This document shows, piece after piece, positions 8,388 to 16,399 of a stretch of 64,000 nt of DNA. How positions within the stretch are numbered: the first letter of the stretch is position 1; each line of letters starts with the position of its first letter. The notes beneath the pieces were generated by a model that did not search any database, had not been told where the DNA came from, and saw only the letters and a list, made by a program, of their open reading frames with translations. The stretch covers positions 62,001 to 126,000 of the forward strand of contig CAZGUI010000001.1 of the NCBI GenBank assembly GCA_964528875.1, written 5' to 3'. Made by a program: the position numbers and the translations under genes. The DNA is from Bacteroides_E sp964528875 (GTDB lineage: Bacteria > Bacteroidota > Bacteroidia > Bacteroidales > Bacteroidaceae).

Positions 8388-10394
8388 TTAAAACTTCAAA
8401 CGTATAAAAAAATGCAAGTCCATTTTTTCACGCTGAGGAATTTCATAAATTCCAACTCCTATTTTTTCCCTATCAAAATAGTGTGTACAGCTCCATTTAG
8501 TCATTAATAACAGATGTTCCGATGCTTCATAACGAACCAACAATCCCATGCGGTATCCTCTACCTATAAACGATTGAAACCCATAACTATACAACACATT
8601 GGGTTCATAAATAGATAATCGAGAATCAGAATCGAGAGAATGAAAATAAGTACCCTGACAAGTAATAGATAACGGATTAAAAGTTAGCTTACAACATTCA
8701 GTCAGTTGATATCCCCTACTCTTTTTTAATGTCGATTGTTTAAAAGAAACACCACTTACTTGACTTTTCAACTCACCGCAATGAAACTTATATACAGCTG
8801 TTAAACCCCAATGATGTTGCTGAAAAGGAATAGTTTGTTTTCCTTTAGTATGTGCTACATCTCTTTCTTTTCGTTTAAAACTATATTTAAAAGAATAATT
8901 CATCAAAGGAGTTCTTTTACTTAAGCTCAACTTAGCAATACACCCTTTAGAAGGTTTACTTATTCTATAACTACATCCGGGTAATGAATATAAATCGAAA
9001 GATAAATTAAAAGTGTAATGGTATGAGGGCATATACAAACAAAGAAAAGCCCAACCATTCTCATTTTGTGTACGCTGAGAAACTCCATACGATTGAGATA
9101 GTAATCCCCAGTAATCAAAGGAATAATAACGGTGAAGAAGTAAAAAATCTAAATTGGGTTTTGCATGATAAAGCAAGTAATTGAGGGAAGCTATTCCCTT
9201 TTTTCCCTTGGCTATCTCCCCTCTTAACCTCAAATTTCTCCAAAAATATTGATAATGAACCCCTAAATTATAAAATGCATTTCCTTGTGGATTATACCGA
9301 TTATATAACTCCTTTTTACGAAGTAAAGGATAGTTATAAACAATAGATAGAGCTGTCAATCCCAACTTCAAATGAGGGAGTAAAAAATTTAAATTCATCC
9401 CTACAAGCTGCTGATGTGCTTTATGTCTATTTTGAAAATCGGTGGTAGTGCAATGTTTGCCTCCTTTATAAATAGTCTTAATGTGGTTATTAACAATCTT
9501 AGCATCCAACTTACGTAAAGAATAAAAAGGAGTAATATCTACTATTTTCTTCCATTGAAAAGTAGCAGCAAAACCACTTAAATAATGATATTCATCGTTA
9601 GATTGATGTTTTTTTATTTCACCCGATAAGGAAGGATAAATAAAAGCAGGAAGATAATGATGGAGAAATCCGTTGGAACCTATAATTAATCCCTCGCCCA
9701 AATTTAATTTATAATTACCAACTACTAAGTCTTTAATCCACTTCCAATTATGAAACATCACATAAAAAGAGACATAATCGTACCCTTTTCTATTCTTTAG
9801 AGCAAAAAAGGGCTCTCCTTCCTCTTTTTCGACAATAAACCCCCACTCTATTTTATGACCAGCCCGTAAAGCATACCGAATATTAGAATACCAGGGTAAT
9901 CCTAAAAATTTATTTTTATATCCTACTCGTGTATACAGAGGATAACTCAAACGAGATGCTATTTCTTGACGGGTTTGTTTTAATAAAGAGCGAATGCTTT
10001 CTTTCTGTTGAATCTTATTTATTTTATTAACAACGATAACTTGAACTAACTTATTTATAGTGTAATAATCCAGATTATCAATGAGTTGCAATTCATATAC
10101 CGATTGTAAAGGATGTTGATAAACATAAGCTAAAATACTTTCCACCTGCTTAGCAGTTAAAAAAGATAGCCTTTCCAGTTGTTCACGACTTGCTTTATTA
10201 ATATCAAAACATTGAAAATTATCTCTTTTTAATTCCTCAATATCTTCTCTCTCATTTTCAGAGGTTATTTCTTCTTCTAAATTAAAAGTTTCCAACAAAG
10301 AGATCTTATCAACGGATAAATTTCGTTGAGCCTCTAATAATGAGCAACATATAAAAGTATCAATCACTAAAAGAGTGATTTTATGAATAAACAT
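8388..10394 (-). CDS. Helix-hairpin-helix domain fused to an outer-membrane beta-barrel-like protein
   Basis: This is a 668-residue exported protein. A short signal peptide ends near residue 22 (LLEAQ). Residues about 60-130 form one or two ComEA-type helix-hairpin-helix units, for example FDINKASREQLERLSFLTAKQV and a second copy around VYELQLIDNLDYYTINKL. The rest, about 140-668, is rich in aromatic residues and alternates strands and turns like an outer-membrane barrel, ending in the strand-like MDLHFFIRLKF. Proteins of this layout occur in Bacteroidetes with no assigned role. The hairpin lacks the GIG glycine motif typical of DNA-binding HhH, so DNA binding is doubtful. Its start lies 30 bp from the repeat array at 10424-10504. 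Confidence 0.8.
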   Translation of the reverse strand: MFIHKITLLVIDTFICCSLLEAQRNLSVDKISLLETFNLEEEITSENEREDIEELKRDNFQCFDINKASREQLERLSFLTAKQVESILAYVYQHPLQSVYELQLIDNLDYYTINKLVQVIVVNKINKIQQKESIRSLLKQTRQEIASRLSYPLYTRVGYKNKFLGLPWYSNIRYALRAGHKIEWGFIVEKEEGEPFFALKNRKGYDYVSFYVMFHNWKWIKDLVVGNYKLNLGEGLIIGSNGFLHHYLPAFIYPSLSGEIKKHQSNDEYHYLSGFAATFQWKKIVDITPFYSLRKLDAKIVNNHIKTIYKGGKHCTTTDFQNRHKAHQQLVGMNLNFLLPHLKLGLTALSIVYNYPLLRKKELYNRYNPQGNAFYNLGVHYQYFWRNLRLRGEIAKGKKGIASLNYLLYHAKPNLDFLLLHRYYSFDYWGLLSQSYGVSQRTQNENGWAFLCLYMPSYHYTFNLSFDLYSLPGCSYRISKPSKGCIAKLSLSKRTPLMNYSFKYSFKRKERDVAHTKGKQTIPFQQHHWGLTAVYKFHCGELKSQVSGVSFKQSTLKKSRGYQLTECCKLTFNPLSITCQGTYFHSLDSDSRLSIYEPNVLYSYGFQSFIGRGYRMGLLVRYEASEHLLLMTKWSCTHYFDREKIGVGIYEIPQREKMDLHFFIRLKF

Positions 10395-10423
10395 ATAAAC
10401 AGGGAATTTATAGGATAAAAAAA

Positions 10424-10504
10424 TAGCTCTAAGACCCCTCGATGGTCGGTCTAGGACTGAACAGTCATCGGTCTAGGACCGAAGGGGGCTCAGTCCTAGA
10501 CCGA
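10424..10504 (-). repeat. 81-bp four-unit dyad repeat, copy 1
   Basis: Four 15-bp units start at 10424, 10446, 10468 and 10490, an exact 22-bp period (15-bp unit plus 7-bp spacer). Units two to four read TCGGTCTAGGACTGA, TCGGTCTAGGACCGA and TCAGTCCTAGACCGA. The unit at 10424 is degenerate (10 of 15 matches). Unit four is the exact reverse complement of unit two. Read on the minus strand, unit order equals that of copies 2 and 3. It begins 18 bp after the stop of the TrmH-type gene, in the same direction. The spacers differ between copies. Confidence 0.9.
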
Positions 10505-10522
10505 CAAAATAGCCGTTACAAG

Positions 10523-11050
10523 CTACGTGAGCTTACTAAATAAATCCCATATTACAATTCCGGAGGCTACAGATACATTTAAAGAATGTTTAGTACCATA
10601 TTGAGGGATTTCAATGCACCCATCCGACTGATCTATAACACTTTGCTGAACACCATCTACCTCATTACCCAGTACAATGGCATATTTTTTAGTTTTATCT
10701 AATTCCAATTCATTTAATAAGGTACTTCCTTCCGCCTGTTCAACAGAATAAATTACATAATTCTGTTTTTTTAGTTCATCGACTGCTTGTAGGGCATCTT
10801 CTCTGTAATTCCATGGAACAGAAAATTCAGCACCCAAAGCTGTTTTATGTATCTCCGGTTGAGGAGGAGTGGCTGTTATTCCACATAAAAAAATAGACTC
10901 TATCCGAAAAGCATCAGCCGTTCTAAATACAGAACCTACATTGTGCAAACTTCTTATATTATCCAAGATGATTACCAGAGGAATTTTTTCTATATTAGCA
11001 TAGCTATCAATATCTAATCGATTAAGCTCTGTGAGACTTAGTTTACGCAT
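10523..11050 (-). CDS. TrmH/SpoU family RNA 2'-O-methyltransferase
   Basis: This SPOUT-class enzyme transfers methyl from AdoMet to a ribose 2'-OH in tRNA or rRNA. The 175-residue protein carries the three family motifs: motif 1 NIRSLHNVGSVFRTADAF near residue 31, motif 2 AIVLGNEVDGV near 121, and motif 3 IPQYGTKHSLNVSVASGI near 147. These form the knotted cofactor site. It has no N-terminal substrate-binding extension, so it is the short form, and the target nucleotide cannot be named. The gene faces away from nadA across a 456-bp AT-rich gap. The repeat array follows its stop codon. Confidence 0.93.
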   Translation of the reverse strand: MRKLSLTELNRLDIDSYANIEKIPLVIILDNIRSLHNVGSVFRTADAFRIESIFLCGITATPPQPEIHKTALGAEFSVPWNYREDALQAVDELKKQNYVIYSVEQAEGSTLLNELELDKTKKYAIVLGNEVDGVQQSVIDQSDGCIEIPQYGTKHSLNVSVASGIVIWDLFSKLT

Positions 11051-11506
11051 AGTTTCAATCTATTTTTAACCTATAGCAAAGTTAATTGTTATTATTAACA
11101 ACTCGTTGATAAGTGTGTATAAATTGTAAATTGCCTGTCAATAGAAAACAATAAATAGTACTTGCAAAATCAATTATTAAAATGGTATAGAAAGATATTA
11201 CTAGAAACACAAATTAATTATTAGCATTTTATTTATAAAGTATACACACATTATTATCCATTATTATTCATAAAAAGCGAATAAAGTTTTTAACTTTGTA
11301 CTTATCAACAGTATGTTAATAGAAACACATATAGAACTAATAATCAAGGGTTAAGTAAAAATAATTAGACTAATAACCTCTTTATAAACTGATCTTTGTA
11401 TTTAATAACTTATTATGCAACTAAATAGTCTTTTTTTTACTAACACTATCAACAGGCTATTACTATCAATATATTTTTTTTAAATTAAAAAGAACATATA
11501 AATATT
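11051..11506. other. AT-rich intergenic region with DnaA-box-like words, candidate replication origin
   Basis: This gap between divergent genes contains no convincing ORF. It holds TTATCAACA (11302-11310, one mismatch from the TTATCCACA DnaA box), TTATCAACG on the minus strand (11104-11112), CTATCAACA (11446-11454), CTATCAATA (11463-11471) and TTATCCATT (11254-11262). Base composition is strongly AT. Genes to the left mostly point left, and the next nine genes to the right all point right and include rnpA and yidD, which lie near the origin in many bacteria. A TAACTTTG box (11291-11298) is a possible nadA promoter. The origin role is inferred. Confidence 0.4.
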
Positions 11507-12445
11507 ATGATTAATCTTGTAAAACAAATCAAAGAGCTAAAAGAAAAAAAGAATGCGGTTATACTAGCTCACTTCTATCAGGAAGGAGAAATACAAGATA
11601 TAGCCGATTTTGTAGGAGATAGTTTAGCTTTGGCTCAATGGGCTACTAAAACTGAAGCAGATATCATTGTGGTTTGTGGAGTTCATTTTATGGGAGAAAC
11701 AGCAAAAATTCTTTCACCTCATAAAAAAGTATTGATTCCCGATTTAGCAGCCGGATGTTCATTGGCAGATAGCTGTCCGGCAGATGCTTTTGAAAAATTT
11801 GTCAATCAGCACCCCAACCATACAGTTATTTCCTATGTCAATACAACTGCTGCCGTTAAAACATTAACAGATATTGTAGTTACTTCTACCAATGCCAAAC
11901 AAATTGTTGATTCGTTACCTGAAGATGAAAAAATAATCTTTGGACCGGATAAGAACTTAGGAAATTATATTAATTCGGTTACCGGACGGAATATGATTCT
12001 ATGGGATGGAGGTTGTCACGTGCACGAGCAATTTTCTGTGGAAAAAATACTAGAAATTAAAAATAAATATCCTAAGGCTGAATTGATTGCTCATCCTGAA
12101 TGTAAAAATACCATTATTAAATTGGCTGATTTTGTAGGTTCTACTTCTGCTCTGTTGAATCACTCCATAAAAAGTGATAAAACAGAATTTATTGTAGCAA
12201 CAGAATCGGGTATTTTACATCAAATGAAACAAAAGGCACCTCATAAAACCTTTATTCCTGCCCCTCCTAACGACAGTACTTGTGCTTGCAATGAATGTGA
12301 GTTCATGCGATTGAATACATTGGAGAAACTTTATTTGTGTTTGAAAAATGAAACACCGGAAATAAAGATTGAAAGTGATATCATTGAAAAGGCTGTGAAA
12401 CCCATTCAAAAAATGTTGGAATTATCCGAACAATTGGGTTTATAA
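11507..12445 (+). CDS. nadA: Quinolinate synthase A
   Basis: NadA condenses iminoaspartate with dihydroxyacetone phosphate to quinolinate, the first dedicated product of de novo NAD synthesis. It uses an oxygen-sensitive 4Fe-4S cluster in the cytoplasm. The 312-residue protein shows the family signatures ILAHFYQEGEIQDIADF, VCGVHFMGETAKI, AAGCSLADSCPAD, WDGGCHVHEQF and HPECK. It ends with the cysteine-rich CACNECEFMRLNT. Cysteines in the AGCSLADSC segment, the HPEC segment and the C-terminal CACNEC segment can supply the cluster ligands. No nadB or nadC is adjacent. It ends at a terminator at 12467-12503. Confidence 0.97.
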   Translation: MINLVKQIKELKEKKNAVILAHFYQEGEIQDIADFVGDSLALAQWATKTEADIIVVCGVHFMGETAKILSPHKKVLIPDLAAGCSLADSCPADAFEKFVNQHPNHTVISYVNTTAAVKTLTDIVVTSTNAKQIVDSLPEDEKIIFGPDKNLGNYINSVTGRNMILWDGGCHVHEQFSVEKILEIKNKYPKAELIAHPECKNTIIKLADFVGSTSALLNHSIKSDKTEFIVATESGILHQMKQKAPHKTFIPAPPNDSTCACNECEFMRLNTLEKLYLCLKNETPEIKIESDIIEKAVKPIQKMLELSEQLGL

Positions 12446-12466
12446 AAAAATAATAAATCAAAACAG

Positions 12467-12505
12467 AAAAGGCTTAACGGGAATGAACGGTTAAGCCTTT
12501 TTTAT
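12467..12505 (+). terminator. Terminator of nadA
   Basis: AAAAGGCTTAAC (12467-12478) pairs with GTTAAGCCTTTT (12490-12501), followed by a T run. Confidence 0.9.
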
Positions 12506-12536
12506 TTGGTAACTGTTTTATCTTAAATATTATTCT

Positions 12537-12545
12537 TATATTTGC
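12537..12545 (+). promoter_or_regulatory. Putative -7 box of metK
   Basis: TATATTTGC matches the Bacteroidota -7 consensus TAnnTTTG. It lies 20 bp before the riboswitch, so the transcript would start just ahead of the aptamer. No perfect TTTG -33 box is at the right distance. Confidence 0.55.
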
Positions 12546-12564
12546 CTCGAATTTTCAAATAGGA

Positions 12565-12611
12565 TGTGGAAAGATTTGAGTAGCTTGCAACCACAGAAAA
12601 AAATGCTAAAG
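12565..12611 (+). promoter_or_regulatory. SAM-II-type riboswitch upstream of metK
   Basis: The leader shows the conserved words of the SAM-II aptamer in order: GATTTGA, GCTTGCAACCAC, an A-rich linker and ATGCTAAAG. Stem P1 is TGTGG (12565-12569) with CCACA (12591-12595). The pseudoknot helix is TAGC (12581-12584) with GCTA (12605-12608). It precedes the AdoMet synthetase gene, a logical target of AdoMet feedback. The aptamer ends about 70 nt before the ATG. A downstream CTACTC (12648-12653) could pair with GAGTAG (12578-12583) and compete with the pseudoknot, which is a possible switching element. Confidence 0.82.
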
Positions 12612-12683
12612 AATATCTATCTACACTTTTTCTGTTTATCCAATAGACTACTCTTTTGTTTCCCTAAATAAAAAATAATACAA

Positions 12684-13979
12684 ATGGGATATTTATTTAC
12701 TTCTGAATCGGTATCTGAAGGTCATCCGGATAAGGTTTCCGATCAAATTTCAGATGCTATTCTTGATGAGTTTTTAGCTTATGATGCCAATTCTAAGGTG
12801 GCTTGTGAAACATTAGTTACCACTGGACAAGTGGTTTTGGCTGGTGAAGTAACCTCTAAAGCGTATATTGATTTACAAGAAGTTACTCGTTCAGTTATTC
12901 AACGCATTGGTTACACCAAAGGTGAATATATGTTTGAAAGTAATTCGTGTGGAATATTATCAGCTATTCACGAACAGAGTGCGGATATTAATCGTGGAGT
13001 AGATCGTGAAAATCCAATGGAGCAAGGTGCTGGTGATCAGGGGATGGTTTTTGGTTATGCCACCAATGAAAGTGCTAATTATATGCCTTTACCTCTGGAT
13101 TTATCGCATCGTATATTATATGTGTTAGCAGAGATAAGAAGGGAAGGTAAAGTAATGACTTATTTACGTCCCGATGCTAAAAGTCAGGTTACTATTGAGT
13201 ATTCTGATGAAGGTAAGCCGGAGCGAATTCATACCGTTGTGGTATCTACTCAACACGATGAATTCATTAAACCACTTAATAATACTACTGAGGCTCAATT
13301 AGAGGCTGATAGGGAGATGTTAAAGGTTATACATAAGGATGTAGTTAAAATTTTAATTCCTCGTGTTGTGGCTTCTTTAGAAGGAGATAAAAAAGTTGCT
13401 GAATTATTTAATGATCAAATTATCTTTCACGTAAATCCAACCGGTAAATTTGTTATTGGAGGTCCTCACGGAGATAGTGGATTGACCGGTAGAAAAATAA
13501 TTGTGGATACTTACGGGGGTAAAGGAGCACACGGAGGAGGCGCTTTTTCAGGAAAAGATCCTAGTAAAGTAGATCGTAGTGCAGCTTATGCCGCACGTCA
13601 CATAGCTAAAAACGCTGTAGCTGCCGGTGTGGCTGATGAACTATTAGTTCAAATATCGTATGCTATTGGTGTAGCAGAACCTATCAGTGTGTATGTAGAT
13701 ACATACGGAAAATCGAAAGTAAATTTAAGTGATGGGGCGATAGCAGAGAAATTGAATAAGTTATTTGATCTTCGCCCTAAAGCTATAGAAGATCGATTAA
13801 AATTACGGAATCCTATTTACAGTGAAACAGCTGCTTATGGACATATGGGAAGAGATCCACGTACAGTAAAAAAATTATTCCATTCCCGTTACGAAGGTAA
13901 TAAAGAGATAGAGGTAGAGTTATTTACTTGGGAAAAATTGGATTATGTTGACGCCATTAAAAAAGAATTTAATATTTAA
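12684..13979 (+). CDS. metK: S-adenosylmethionine synthetase
   Basis: MetK makes AdoMet from methionine and ATP. The 431-residue protein opens with FTSESVSEGHPDKVSDQISD, including the ATP-contacting histidine, and contains the GAGDQGMVFGYA hexapeptide region near residue 113. Later it has GPHGDSGLTGRKIIVDTYGG and the GGGAFSGKDPSKVDRSAAY phosphate-binding loop. It is longer than the usual 380-400 residues, with an extended middle region as in other Bacteroidota. Expression is probably controlled by the SAM-II-type aptamer at 12565-12611. The gene is monocistronic, with a terminator 25 bp after its stop. Confidence 0.98.
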   Translation: MGYLFTSESVSEGHPDKVSDQISDAILDEFLAYDANSKVACETLVTTGQVVLAGEVTSKAYIDLQEVTRSVIQRIGYTKGEYMFESNSCGILSAIHEQSADINRGVDRENPMEQGAGDQGMVFGYATNESANYMPLPLDLSHRILYVLAEIRREGKVMTYLRPDAKSQVTIEYSDEGKPERIHTVVVSTQHDEFIKPLNNTTEAQLEADREMLKVIHKDVVKILIPRVVASLEGDKKVAELFNDQIIFHVNPTGKFVIGGPHGDSGLTGRKIIVDTYGGKGAHGGGAFSGKDPSKVDRSAAYAARHIAKNAVAAGVADELLVQISYAIGVAEPISVYVDTYGKSKVNLSDGAIAEKLNKLFDLRPKAIEDRLKLRNPIYSETAAYGHMGRDPRTVKKLFHSRYEGNKEIEVELFTWEKLDYVDAIKKEFNI

Positions 13980-14004
13980 TATAATCAATCGTACAATATA
14001 AAGT

Positions 14005-14040
14005 AAAAAGGTGGATGGGTTAGCATTCACCTTTTTTATT
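14005..14040 (+). terminator. Terminator of metK
   Basis: GGTGGATG pairs with CATTCACC (one G-T wobble) around a 6-nt loop, flanked by an A run and a T run (14005-14037). Confidence 0.85.
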
Positions 14041-14229
14041 GAGTTTAATAATACATTACGTAACAGCTATTCATATAGTCAGTTAATTTTTAAAATGCTT
14101 CTTATTTTATTAGTTTAACTTGTATACTTTCTAAAAAAGGGAATAAAGGTTAAGTTTTCAAGCTTCAGTTTCATTTTTAGAGGTAAGTATTTAAAGTTTA
14201 ATTAAATTTGGAGAGTTAAAAAAGGAATA

Positions 14230-14817
14230 ATGAACGACATCCGATCTATCTGTGTTTACAGCTCTTCCAGTCCACGAATTAGCGAGGATTATATAATGAC
14301 AGCAAAAGAGTTGGGTAAACTCTTTGTTAAGCATCAAATTGAACTTATTTATGGTGCCGGTAAGGTGGGTTTAATGGGAACAATGGCAGATGCTGTTTTA
14401 GAACAAGGAGGTAAAGTAACCGGTGTTATTCCTACTTTTATGGTGGATAGAAATTGGCATCATAATCGTTTAACTACTTTACTGGAAGTAGAGAGTATGC
14501 ACGAAAGAAAACAAAAAATGGCTTCTTTAAGTGATGGAATAGTGGCTTTACCCGGAGGATGTGGTACGTTGGAGGAGTTATTGGAGATGATAACTTGGAA
14601 GCAGTTGGGGCTGTATGTAAATCCTATTGTTATTGTGAATACCAATGGTTTTTATAATCCATTAATTGAAATGTTGCATAAGGCAATAGATGAGAAATTT
14701 ATGCGTTCCAATCATAAAAACCTTTGGCAGGTAGCCAATGAGGCAGCTGAAGTGATTGACTTATTATCCACTACTCCATTGTGGAATTCTTCAACCGATA
14801 AGTTTGGTAAAGAATGA
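14230..14817 (+). CDS. LOG family nucleotide 5'-monophosphate nucleosidase
   Basis: LOG (TIGR00730) proteins are Rossmann-fold phosphoribohydrolases that release a base from a nucleoside 5'-monophosphate. In plants and some bacteria the substrate is a cytokinin ribotide; in most bacteria it is probably AMP or similar. The 195-residue protein carries the active-site motif LPGGCGTLEELLE near residue 107, with the catalytic arginine in ESMHERKQKM just before it. The N-terminus CVYSSSSPRISEDY is typical. Its stop overlaps the start of the downstream membrane protein by 4 nt, and it begins the run that leads to hemD, rnpA, yidD and tatD. Confidence 0.92.
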   Translation: MNDIRSICVYSSSSPRISEDYIMTAKELGKLFVKHQIELIYGAGKVGLMGTMADAVLEQGGKVTGVIPTFMVDRNWHHNRLTTLLEVESMHERKQKMASLSDGIVALPGGCGTLEELLEMITWKQLGLYVNPIVIVNTNGFYNPLIEMLHKAIDEKFMRSNHKNLWQVANEAAEVIDLLSTTPLWNSSTDKFGKE

Positions 14818-15623
14818 TAATAAACGACTCTATAGGAATTGAATCAGATGGTTTGAGTTTTAATGTCATCAACAATGAACAGGTAATAGTTGAAGATAGC
14901 TTAAAATCAGCGATAGAAACGGTGGAAAATTCTTTTGTCGAAAGGATAAAATACAATCCAAGAACCGATGATGGATTTGCATTTATCATGTTGTTATGCT
15001 TTCTTTTTTCTTCATTAATTATTCGTTCAAACAGAAAATATCTTGTACAAAGAATAAAAGACTTTTTTTATAATAAAGAGAGAGGTAGTCTTTTTTCAGA
15101 AGGATATACTTCAAAATTTGGTGTTCTAGTTTATTTTTATGTACAGACTTCGTTGTTGTTAGGATTATTCTTTGTTAATTTTTTTTGTGACTTACATATT
15201 CAATATATTACGCATAAAAATTCATTTTTGATACTGGGTATTTATACCTTGATTGTCGGTTTATACTTTTGTATAAAACAGTTGGTTTATCGTTTCATTG
15301 GTGTTGTATTTTCGGAATACAAACCTTATAGTATGTGGATTCAATCCTATAATACTATTATTTTATTCTCTAGTATTGTACTTTTTCCCTTTTTGCTCTT
15401 TATTGTTTATTTCGATTTAGATTTCAAATCTGTTTTTATATTAGGGATAGTATTGTTATCATTCTTTAAAATACTACTGTTTTATAAATGGATTAATCTT
15501 TTTTTAATTAATAAATATGATTTAGTACGTTTATTTTTGTATTTTTGTGCACTTGAAATTTTACCTTGTTTAGTAATCTATCAAATTTTAATTCAAGTTA
15601 ATAATCATATTGTAAAACTTTAG
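14814..15623 (+). CDS. DUF4271-like integral membrane protein
   Basis: This 269-residue protein has unknown function. After a polar N-terminal stretch of about 55 residues it has roughly six hydrophobic segments, for example GFAFIMLLCFLFSSLIIRS, YVQTSLLLGLFFVNFF and VFILGIVLLSFFKILLFYKW. This layout and the position directly before the hemD-like gene match the DUF4271 proteins of Bacteroidales. It overlaps the LOG gene by 4 nt (ATGA) and is followed after 4 nt by hemD, so translation of the three is probably coupled. No catalytic motif is visible. Its function may relate to the conserved neighbours, but nothing in the sequence shows how. Confidence 0.82.
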   Translation: MIINDSIGIESDGLSFNVINNEQVIVEDSLKSAIETVENSFVERIKYNPRTDDGFAFIMLLCFLFSSLIIRSNRKYLVQRIKDFFYNKERGSLFSEGYTSKFGVLVYFYVQTSLLLGLFFVNFFCDLHIQYITHKNSFLILGIYTLIVGLYFCIKQLVYRFIGVVFSEYKPYSMWIQSYNTIILFSSIVLFPFLLFIVYFDLDFKSVFILGIVLLSFFKILLFYKWINLFLINKYDLVRLFLYFCALEILPCLVIYQILIQVNNHIVKL

Positions 15624-15627
15624 GGCC

Positions 15628-16380
15628 TTGAGTATAAAAAAAGTATTAGTATCGCAGCCTAAACCCTCTTCTTCGAAGTCGCCGTACTATACAATTGCTG
15701 AAAAGTACGGTATAGTAATAGATTTTAAACCACTTATTAAAGTTGAAAGTTTATCAGCTAAGGAGTTTAGACAACAAAAAATATCTATTTTAGATCATAC
15801 AGCAGTTATTTTTACTTCTCGACACGCAATTGATCATTTCTTTAATTTATGTAATGAATTGCGTTTAGAAGTACCCGATACAATGAAGTATTTTTGTGTA
15901 TCGGAGATCGTTGCTTTGTATATTCAAAAATATGTACAGTATAGAAAAAGAAAAATATTCTTTGGTAATACGGGTAAAATTGACGGATTAATTCCTCATA
16001 TATTAAAGCATAAAAAAGAGCAATTTATGGTTCCTTTATCTGATGTTCATACACACGATTTAAAGAATTTATTGGGTGAAAATAACATTAATCTTACAGA
16101 AGCGGTAATGTATCGTACTGTAAGTAATAAGCTATCAGATAAGTTCGATTATGATATGATAATCTTATTCAGTCCTTCAGGAGTAGATTCATTAAAAATG
16201 AATTTTCCTGATTTTGAACAAGAAAATATTAAAATTGGAACTTTAGGTAATAGTACAGCTAAAGCTGTTGAAGATGCCGGATTACGATTAGACTTCAGAG
16301 CACCTACACCTGAGTGTCCATCGATTACGGGAGCGCTGGAAAACTTTTTAAAGACAGCAGGGAATAATCATTCCAAATAA
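15628..16380 (+). CDS. Uroporphyrinogen-III synthase (HemD) family protein
   Basis: This 250-residue protein has the two-lobed HemD fold: an N-terminal lobe from KKVLVSQPKP, a central VIFTSRHAIDHFF segment, and the second lobe with AVMYRTVSN and IILFSPSGVDSLK. True HemD closes hydroxymethylbilane to uroporphyrinogen III. No other tetrapyrrole gene is nearby and many Bacteroidales cannot make haem, so the role may differ. The only plausible start is a TTG at 15628, four bases after the previous stop, placing it in the LOG-DUF4271 transcript. Downstream lies the hairpin at 16400-16449 and then rnpA. Confidence 0.85.
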   Translation: MSIKKVLVSQPKPSSSKSPYYTIAEKYGIVIDFKPLIKVESLSAKEFRQQKISILDHTAVIFTSRHAIDHFFNLCNELRLEVPDTMKYFCVSEIVALYIQKYVQYRKRKIFFGNTGKIDGLIPHILKHKKEQFMVPLSDVHTHDLKNLLGENNINLTEAVMYRTVSNKLSDKFDYDMIILFSPSGVDSLKMNFPDFEQENIKIGTLGNSTAKAVEDAGLRLDFRAPTPECPSITGALENFLKTAGNNHSK

Positions 16381-16399
16381 AATAATATCTTAATATAGT

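Noticed and set aside
10424..10504. The 22-bp periodic arrays as small CRISPR arrays
   Set aside because: Units are 15 bp dyads, spacers are only 7 bp, unit orientation alternates within an array, and no cas genes are present. CRISPR repeats and spacers are each about 23-40 bp.
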